Position numbers and translations under genes: made by a program. From a virus: 51,910 nt of DNA. The stretch covers positions 1 through 51,910 of the IMG/VR virus record IMGVR_UViG_3300042330_000270; one strand, 5' to 3'. This document shows positions 46,819-51,910 of the stretch, in pieces; the stretch's first letter is position 1; each line of letters starts with the position of its first letter. The notes beneath the pieces are model-generated. The model was not told the origin of the DNA and made no database searches. It saw nothing but the letters and a program-made list of their open reading frames with translations.

Positions 46819-47156
46819 ACAATGAACAAAATACCATGTGGACCCAGCAAGAAGCCGTCGAATTAGCAACGGAGATTGAGGCGTTCGCCCCGACGTTCGG
46901 ATGCCATGTCGCCCTGACTGGCGGATTGCTGTACAAAAAGGGCGCACGAAAAGACTGCGACTTGGTGCTGTACCGCATACGACAGATTCCTCAAATCGAC
47001 GGCATCGGGTTGTTTGAAGCCTTGGCAAAAATCGGACTGACCCCATTTGGCGATTACGGGTTCTGCGTAAAATGTAACTACAAAGGGCGCAGGGTTGATC
47101 TCCTTTTCCCGAACAACGACGAAGGAGATTACGAAGGCTGGGAGGACGCGCCATGA
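46815..47156 (+). CDS. Nucleotidyltransferase-fold-like protein (113 aa)
   Basis: VALTGGLLYKKGARKDCDLVLYRIRQ (residues ~33-58) matches the GG/S...R-K-D-x-D-L pattern of minimal nucleotidyltransferases, and the later RRVDLLFP offers the third acidic residue. Similar small proteins occur in phages with unknown substrates. ATGA overlaps on both sides. Confidence 0.75.
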   Translation: MNNEQNTMWTQQEAVELATEIEAFAPTFGCHVALTGGLLYKKGARKDCDLVLYRIRQIPQIDGIGLFEALAKIGLTPFGDYGFCVKCNYKGRRVDLLFPNNDEGDYEGWEDAP

Positions 47157-47335
47157 ACCAGTACCGCGCATTGATCGCACGCGAGGAAGACGGACGCATG
47201 GTCGTCCACCGCCGATTCACGCTGAGAGCAAACACGATTGACGCTGCCGCCGAAATCGCTAAGAAACACATTGATCCTTCCATCGAGGTTCTTGTTCACA
47301 TTAAACTCAAATCGGATGAAGAAAAAAGACATTAG
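47153..47335 (+). CDS. Small hypothetical protein (60 aa)
   Basis: A beta strand then helix (VVHRRFTLRANTIDAAAEIAKKH) and strand (SIEVLVHIKLK): a small ferredoxin-like half fold. Overlaps the next gene by 20 bases. Unknown. Confidence 0.63.
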   Translation: MNQYRALIAREEDGRMVVHRRFTLRANTIDAAAEIAKKHIDPSIEVLVHIKLKSDEEKRH

Positions 47336-47660
47336 CCAAAGACTGCTGGACCGATCCGCCGACCTGATGGAGATGCTGGCGAACGTCCCAATCCCGGACA
47401 TTCAGGAGCAGATCATGTACCTGCTTGGCGCAACCAAATCAGTCAACCTTGGCCGAGAGGGTGGTGTGCAGGTTGAGCCAGACAACAACGTGCGCCTTCG
47501 TATGGTTGAGATCCTGTTGGAGCAGGGAGCTGGCGCTGCCGGACGACGGAAGCCGATTGAGGCACCCGCTGATGAGCCCGAGGTCGCCGCAATTCCAACT
47601 GGATCGCTTCGTCCCGCCGCCAAGGCGATTGTCCCTCCTGAGAAAACCGCGAACACGTAA
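47316..47660 (+). CDS. Hypothetical protein (114 aa)
   Basis: A helical first half (QRLLDRSADLMEMLANVPIPDI; MVEILLEQGAGAAG) and a Pro/Ala-rich tail (KPIEAPADEPEVAA). The stop overlaps the regulatory element before recT. Unknown. Confidence 0.67.
   Translation: MKKKDISQRLLDRSADLMEMLANVPIPDIQEQIMYLLGATKSVNLGREGGVQVEPDNNVRLRMVEILLEQGAGAAGRRKPIEAPADEPEVAAIPTGSLRPAAKAIVPPEKTANT
47646..47659 (+). promoter_or_regulatory. TACG-N6-CGTATT element copy (recT)
   Basis: ACCG cgaaca CGTAATTG, two or three mismatches overall, but at the standard 35 bases from the recT ATG. Confidence 0.45.
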
Positions 47661-47694
47661 TTGTAAAAACGAACCACCAAACTAGATTGCAGAT

Positions 47695-48606
47695 ATGAGC
47701 GAACAAACGCAAGCACTGGCGCAGACCCCGAAAGACCTCCGCGCCCTCATTAACTCAGAGAAGGTCAAGGCTGAGATCATCCGCGCCCTTCCGTCCCACG
47801 TTACGCCGGATCGGTTCATCCGAGTGATGCTGACTGCATTGACGAAGAACCCGAAGCTACTGGAATGCACGCAGGAATCCGTGATGCGGTGCATGATGGA
47901 AGCCGCATCCATCGGGCTTGAACTGGATGGTCGCAGGGCTCACCCGATCCCGTATTTCGACAAAAACCTCAAGATGATGTCCTGCCAGCTCATCGTTGAC
48001 TACAAAGGACTCGTCGAAGTCGTCCGGCGCTCCGGTGATGTCTCCAGTATTCGGGCTGAACTTGTCTGCGAGAATGACGAGTTTGGCTGGGTCAACGGAG
48101 AGATCACGCATGAGATTGACTGGCGGAAACCACGCGGGAATGTCCAAGCGGTCTATGCGATTGCCAAGCTGAAGAGTGGCGAGGTGCAGTCGTCAACGCT
48201 TACGAAGGAGGAGGTGGAGTCCATCCGCGCACGCAGCAAGTCTCCGAACGCCGGACCTTGGGCGAGTGACTGGGGTGAAATGGCAAAAAAGACGGCAGTG
48301 CGCAGGCTCACGAAGATGCTCCCGTTCTCCCCGGAGGTGGCTGATGTCCTGGAGAAAGACGAGGACTTCCCTCCGCTTGAGCGGAACGTCACTCCAAGCA
48401 AAGGGGTGCGGGTTCCAGTTCTGATGCCGTCGCTTCCGCCAGTTGCGATTGAGGATGCAAAAGAATCTCCTGCCGCCGAAGCGTTCTGGGCATCCATGGG
48501 CGAGCTTCCACGGGATCGGATCAATGAATGGCTGAAGGATCACAACAAGACCCCGGAGACGGCGACGAAAGCCGACATGGAGGAAATCGAAGCGTACTGC
48601 TTCTGA
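47695..48606 (+). CDS. recT: RecT-family single-strand annealing protein (303 aa)
   Basis: Anneals complementary single strands in phage recombination. Typical RecT sequence: RFIRVMLTALTKNPKLLECTQESVMRCMMEAASIGLELDG (residues ~42-81), SCQLIVDYKGLVEVVRRSGDV (~99-119), and WASDWGEMAKKTAVRRL (~195-211). The C-terminal ~70 residues are Pro-rich and acidic. It forms a pair with the exonuclease that follows. Confidence 0.92.
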   Translation: MSEQTQALAQTPKDLRALINSEKVKAEIIRALPSHVTPDRFIRVMLTALTKNPKLLECTQESVMRCMMEAASIGLELDGRRAHPIPYFDKNLKMMSCQLIVDYKGLVEVVRRSGDVSSIRAELVCENDEFGWVNGEITHEIDWRKPRGNVQAVYAIAKLKSGEVQSSTLTKEEVESIRARSKSPNAGPWASDWGEMAKKTAVRRLTKMLPFSPEVADVLEKDEDFPPLERNVTPSKGVRVPVLMPSLPPVAIEDAKESPAAEAFWASMGELPRDRINEWLKDHNKTPETATKADMEEIEAYCF

Positions 48607-48715
48607 ACCATTTCGCCTCGCCGTACCGCGCCACATCAGTTTGTGGCAATGCGAAAAACACTGGAGGGTGGGGAGCGCATGAGGGCGGCGGGGCGATACT
48701 TTTTGAATACATATT
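48607..48715 (+). other. Intergenic leader before the exonuclease gene
   Basis: 109 bases with GGAGGGTGGGGAG about 50 bases upstream of the ATG. No copy of the recurring element; an AT-rich end (GAATACATATT) precedes the start. Confidence 0.4.
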
Positions 48716-49507
48716 ATGACCATCGAAGAATACCGGGCTCACCCAGCCCTGAACTTCTCGGCTGCGAAAATCCTCGCAAGCCAGACACCTGCTCATTTCC
48801 GGCAGTACATCGACGGCGGCGGGTTGGAAGAGACTGTCGCAATGCGGATGGGAACCGGGGTCCACGACATGCTCCAAGGCATTCCGTTCCGGGGCGCAAT
48901 CAAGCCTGCGCATCATCCGGACGACCCGCTGGACACTTGGCACGGGGCAAAAAAATGGTGCAAAGCGTGGATCGCGGAGCAGACTGAGCCTGTATTCAGT
49001 GCCGAGGAAGCCGAATTCACCTTGGGAATGCGCCGCTCACTGGTAACTCATGGACTGTTCAGTACGATCATGGAACTGTGTCCAGAAAGGGAGCGCCCGG
49101 TCTTTGCCGAGTACCGAGGGGTCCAGTTGAAAGCTCTGCTCGACATGAGTGGATTCGACTCGCAGGGCAATCGGTTCATCGCTGACTTAAAGACAACGGA
49201 CAATGCCTCGCCTAAGAAGTGGGTGCGGAAGTGCGCCGACATGCACTACAACATGCAGGCATCCTGGTATTCCAACGTCCTCGCATTGGCTGAGAACCTG
49301 TCCGAGCGCCCGAACTTCCTGTTTGGGGTCGTCGAAAGCAAGCCGCCGCACCTTGTCGCCATCTACTCCCTGCCGGAAGAGGCGTGGAGCAACGGGCAAG
49401 CAATGATGGATCTGGCGGTGGATCGTTACCGGGAGTGTATGGAGTCCGGCGTGTGGGAAGGGTATTCACAACAAATCCAGTGCCTTGAGTGGCCAAAATG
49501 GGCATGA
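48716..49507 (+). CDS. RecE-like PD-(D/E)XK exonuclease (263 aa)
   Basis: Degrades one strand at double-strand ends to feed RecT. LNFSAAKILASQTPAHFRQYI near the start matches the DUF3799/RecE-type N-terminus. The active site reads LKALLDMSGFD (D~143) then ADLKTTDNA (D~155, K~157), and QASWYSNVLAL (~180-190) is the usual downstream helix. No helicase domain. Ends in an ATGA overlap. Confidence 0.88.
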   Translation: MTIEEYRAHPALNFSAAKILASQTPAHFRQYIDGGGLEETVAMRMGTGVHDMLQGIPFRGAIKPAHHPDDPLDTWHGAKKWCKAWIAEQTEPVFSAEEAEFTLGMRRSLVTHGLFSTIMELCPERERPVFAEYRGVQLKALLDMSGFDSQGNRFIADLKTTDNASPKKWVRKCADMHYNMQASWYSNVLALAENLSERPNFLFGVVESKPPHLVAIYSLPEEAWSNGQAMMDLAVDRYRECMESGVWEGYSQQIQCLEWPKWA

Positions 49508-49707
49508 GAAAACAAATAGGACATCACATTGAAGTCTGGCTGAGTGGAGATTCTGCGCGAATCCAGATCAACGAAGCCATCCTGACTGCTGGTGGCGCAC
49601 ATGGATTCAAATGCCTGCTAAATGAGGCGATCCGGCTTTGTGAGCAGTACAACACCGAGCAAGCATTAAAGGATCACCCCTCACTTTTCTCTGATGAAAC
49701 CAAGTGA
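49504..49707 (+). CDS. Small hypothetical protein (67 aa)
   Basis: Sits between the exonuclease and the tandem-HNH gene with overlaps on both sides. HHIEVWLSGDSARIQINEAIL, then a helix (FKCLLNEAIRLCEQY). ATGs at 49498 and 49504 are both open; 49504 gives the usual ATGA overlap. May accompany the exonuclease. Confidence 0.66.
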   Translation: MRKQIGHHIEVWLSGDSARIQINEAILTAGGAHGFKCLLNEAIRLCEQYNTEQALKDHPSLFSDETK

Positions 49708-50599
49708 CGACTACATTAAGAACGAGCTGAAGGATCACATCCGCAGGGAGCTGCGCTACGATCCGGAGACGAGGCGAATGTACTGGCTTAAGGGCGGGAT
49801 GAACCGCTTGGCCGGGACAATGGCGGGGACACTGACCGCAAAAGGCGAGCAGATCATTCCGATCTCCGGGATGATGCTGTCGGCGGCGGCGATCAGTTAC
49901 TTCATGAGTACCGGGAAGTTACCTGAGTACAAGATGGGGTATCTGGACAAGGACAAGAAAAACATCCACATCTCAAACATTTTCCCGATTGCCAAGCCTA
50001 TACGGAAAGAGCGGGCTGAGAGAAGGGACGCAGCAAATTATGCCTCATTGACCTTGGTAAACCTGCGGGAGCGAATCAAGGATTGGATGACGTTCGACGA
50101 GAAGAAGATCCAGTTCCGATGGAAAACCTCATACGGAAAGCGAAAAGAAGGCAAGCTCGTCGGATGGCAAGTTAAACCGGATGGTACGCGGATTATAAAT
50201 GTTGAAGAAAAGCGTCTCAGGTACACTCACCTCGCTTGGCTCTGGCACCACGGGGAGTATCCGAAATCGAAGGTGTACCTGTTCGACAAAAAGAAGGGCG
50301 CGGCGAAGGACAACATGACCTTGGATCGGAAGCGGTATCTGTACCACAAACGGCAGAATGAGCCCAAGGACTACGTGTACCTCAAGTCCCCGACGACCCT
50401 CCACTGCCACAAGCAGTTCTGTCTGTACAAGAAGTCGAATGAGGAAACGCGCACGAAGCTGGGCCTGAAGCGCTACGACCCGTGGCGGATGGCTGCAACT
50501 TTCGAGAAATTGATCCGTAAGATCGCTCCTCAATACGCGGATACGGTACTGGCAATTGAGAACCAGCCGTTCCATTATCGCGGGAAAATGATCGAATGA
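49694..50599 (+). CDS. Degenerate tandem HNH-fold protein (301 aa)
   Basis: Two copies of an HNH-endonuclease-like layout. Copy 1: LRYDPETRRMYWLKG (~19-33) to FMSTGKLPEYKMGYLDKDKKNIHISNI (~70-96). Copy 2: MTFDEKKIQFRWKT (~130-143) to THLAWLWHHGEYPKSKVYLFDKKKG (~177-201). In active members the second part reads AHRLAW...DH.D.d..N...NL. Here the key DH is replaced by GYLD and YLFD, so catalysis is probably lost. The C-terminal ~80 residues are basic. A DNA-binding or structural role in recombination is inferred. ATGA overlap downstream. Confidence 0.68.
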   Translation: MKPSDDYIKNELKDHIRRELRYDPETRRMYWLKGGMNRLAGTMAGTLTAKGEQIIPISGMMLSAAAISYFMSTGKLPEYKMGYLDKDKKNIHISNIFPIAKPIRKERAERRDAANYASLTLVNLRERIKDWMTFDEKKIQFRWKTSYGKRKEGKLVGWQVKPDGTRIINVEEKRLRYTHLAWLWHHGEYPKSKVYLFDKKKGAAKDNMTLDRKRYLYHKRQNEPKDYVYLKSPTTLHCHKQFCLYKKSNEETRTKLGLKRYDPWRMAATFEKLIRKIAPQYADTVLAIENQPFHYRGKMIE

Positions 50600-51129
50600 C
50601 ACCAAGGATTTACATCGGAGTTGATGGCGGGCTGGACGGAGGTCTAGTCGCTATCGCTGAAAGCACCGGAGAAATCTTGGAGGCACACACGTTTCCGAAG
50701 CACAAGATCGCTGGTCGTCGCGCAATCAATCCATGCGGGCTGAATAGGCTAATTGCCGAGAGCCACATTCTTTCTACGCATGAAGCCTGGGTAGGGATTG
50801 AGGATGTGCCGGATCACATGAGCAGTCTGAACACGATGCGGTCCTACGCCACTACATTCGGTGTCCTGTACGGCATCCTCTGCCTCAACTTTGGGGATAA
50901 GAATGTGCATCCAATCAAATGCGGGACGCGAAACGATGGCTGGCAGAAGATCCTCTTTGGAAACTTCAAGGAGGGGCAGACAAAACCGTTGGCCGCAAAA
51001 CTGGCGGCTGAGCTATGGCCGGACTACGTGTTCCCGCGTCTGAACTCCAAGTCGGATGAGCCGCATGATGGGCTGATTGATGGAGGAATGATCGCACATT
51101 TTGGTAGAACAAAATACAATAAACAATGA
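50596..51129 (+). CDS. RuvC-like Holliday junction resolvase (177 aa)
   Basis: RNase H-fold nuclease for branched DNA. IYIGVDGGLDGGLVAI (D9, residues ~5-20), VGIEDVPDHMSSL (E~69) and EPHDGLIDGGMIAHFG (D~155-160) give the catalytic acidic residues in the expected order. Small, like phage RuvC-like proteins. Completes the recombination module. ATGA overlaps on both sides. Confidence 0.83.
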   Translation: MTPRIYIGVDGGLDGGLVAIAESTGEILEAHTFPKHKIAGRRAINPCGLNRLIAESHILSTHEAWVGIEDVPDHMSSLNTMRSYATTFGVLYGILCLNFGDKNVHPIKCGTRNDGWQKILFGNFKEGQTKPLAAKLAAELWPDYVFPRLNSKSDEPHDGLIDGGMIAHFGRTKYNKQ

Positions 51130-51350
51130 GTACATCAGAAATACTAGTGAGAATCATTCAGCGAATGCCGTACCCGGAGCAGATTTACGGCTTTGAGATC
51201 AACGACGACTGCGTTCGATTTGCGTGGAGGGGGCATCAATTTCGAGTAAGCGAGCGCTTCCATGTTGAAACGGTTTGTGATGGCTTTCTCCACGGGACTG
51301 ACATCGCCATCATCCTACAACGCCTCCTTCAATTTGAAACAAACCAATGA
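51126..51350 (+). CDS. Small hypothetical protein (74 aa)
   Basis: A beta-rich middle (YGFEINDDCVRFAWRGHQFRVSE) and a C-terminal helix. ATGA overlap with the previous gene. Unknown. Confidence 0.67.
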   Translation: MSTSEILVRIIQRMPYPEQIYGFEINDDCVRFAWRGHQFRVSERFHVETVCDGFLHGTDIAIILQRLLQFETNQ

Positions 51351-51499
51351 AAACAAAGACTGCTGCAAAAATCGCTGATGCTCTCGCCATCATTTCCAAA
51401 TTGACCGAGACTACGGTTGAGGAGATGGTGGAAACCCTCATCGGAACCGCATGGTCGGAAGAAGACGCAAGTGACATCCTCGACGCCGCAAACGAATGA
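51347..51499 (+). CDS. Very small acidic helical protein (50 aa)
   Basis: Two helices (TAAKIADALAIISKLTETT; EEDASDILDAANE). ATGA overlaps on both sides, including with thyX. Unknown. Confidence 0.63.
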   Translation: MKTKTAAKIADALAIISKLTETTVEEMVETLIGTAWSEEDASDILDAANE

Positions 51500-51910
51500 A
51501 CACAGTTGAACTGGTTGGATATTACGGTGGTGACGAGACGCATGCGCTGGCTGCATGGACATCGACGAGCCGCGACATCGACGATACGAAGAGGGCTCGG
51601 GTTGGCGATCTGCTAAAGATGCTTGCGTCTGCTGGTCATCATAGTCCCTACGAGAGAAGCATGCTGCACTTTCTGGTGCGCGTGGACACGGCGACTCACA
51701 TCCATATCCTCAAGCACAGAGCGGGCGTCGGCGCGAATGGGGAATCAGCTAGGTACAAAGAGCTTGGCGCTCCGACTGCGTTGATCCCTTCTGATTGGCC
51801 GGAACTGCTGCAAGAACGCCTGCGTCGCCACCATGAGAACTGCGTCCAAGAGTACAAGGATGCGCTCAAGGAGTTGACTCCGATTTTGGGACGGACGAGA
51901 GCCAAGGAGA
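51496..51910 (+). CDS. thyX: Flavin-dependent thymidylate synthase (C-terminus off window)
   Basis: Makes dTMP from dUMP using FAD. HHSPYERSMLHFLV (residues ~51-64) and the ThyX signature KHRAGVGANGESARY (~75-89), a variant of RHRxxSxNExSxRY with Lys in place of the first Arg. The first 138 residues are present, open to the right edge. Start by ATGA overlap. Indicates that the phage boosts its own thymidylate supply. Confidence 0.9.
   Translation, partial: MNTVELVGYYGGDETHALAAWTSTSRDIDDTKRARVGDLLKMLASAGHHSPYERSMLHFLVRVDTATHIHILKHRAGVGANGESARYKELGAPTALIPSDWPELLQERLRRHHENCVQEYKDALKELTPILGRTRAKE

Overview
The window is a continuous piece of a tailed double-stranded DNA phage genome (or prophage). 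It has a packaging and capsid block, virion and fibre genes, lysis genes, a dense array of very small early genes, and a RecT/RecE-type recombination module. No bacterial housekeeping genes, rRNA, tRNA or CRISPR array were seen. No tail sheath, tape-measure or long tail-tube gene is visible, and a giant internal-protein-like gene is present, so a short-tailed (podovirus-like) virion is the best guess. Two small phage proteins end in a PEP-CTERM sorting signal. This points to a Gram-negative host with an exosortase system; Verrucomicrobiota or a similar group would fit, but the host is inferred, not shown.

Layout. (1) 1-23,530, all leftward. In transcription order: a decoration-like protein, a hairpin terminator, TerL, portal, a small protein, scaffold, a terminator, the major capsid protein, two tandem paralogues, fibre and lectin-like proteins, a holin-like membrane protein, further structural proteins, and a giant polyvalent-type virion protein with a GNAT-like domain that runs off the left edge. 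(2) 24,178-39,910, mostly rightward. Two duplicated HNH-AP2 endonucleases come first. A leftward endolysin pair (27,117-28,124) is set against the flow. Two PEP-CTERM proteins follow, then about 35 small genes coupled by ATGA-type overlaps, including an Rnl2-type RNA ligase and a DUF2493/SLOG protein. The run ends in a cytosine methyltransferase gene that almost entirely contains a second, HNH-bearing gene in another frame. (3) 39,911-42,326: a noncoding stretch of about 770 bases with strong purine/pyrimidine strand bias, then a leftward cassette of four genes. (4) 42,506-51,910, rightward: small genes, then RecT, a RecE-like exonuclease, a degenerate tandem-HNH protein, a RuvC-like resolvase and the start of thyX.

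Regulation. A repeated palindromic element, TACG-N6-CGTATT, occurs at about 16 places, nearly all in the gaps upstream of transcription units on both strands. Before six rightward genes it sits 35-37 bases from the start codon. It is the strongest candidate for a phage-wide promoter or operator. A second short leader (CTACTRA ending 3-4 bases before ATG) precedes five genes around 42-45 kb and replaces a Shine-Dalgarno sequence there. Several hairpin terminators divide the genome into units, including one that ends 15 bases before the terL start codon.

Start codons were chosen from ATGA/GTGA overlaps, Shine-Dalgarno matches, or alignment of duplicated leaders. Most small early proteins have no recognisable function and are reported that way.
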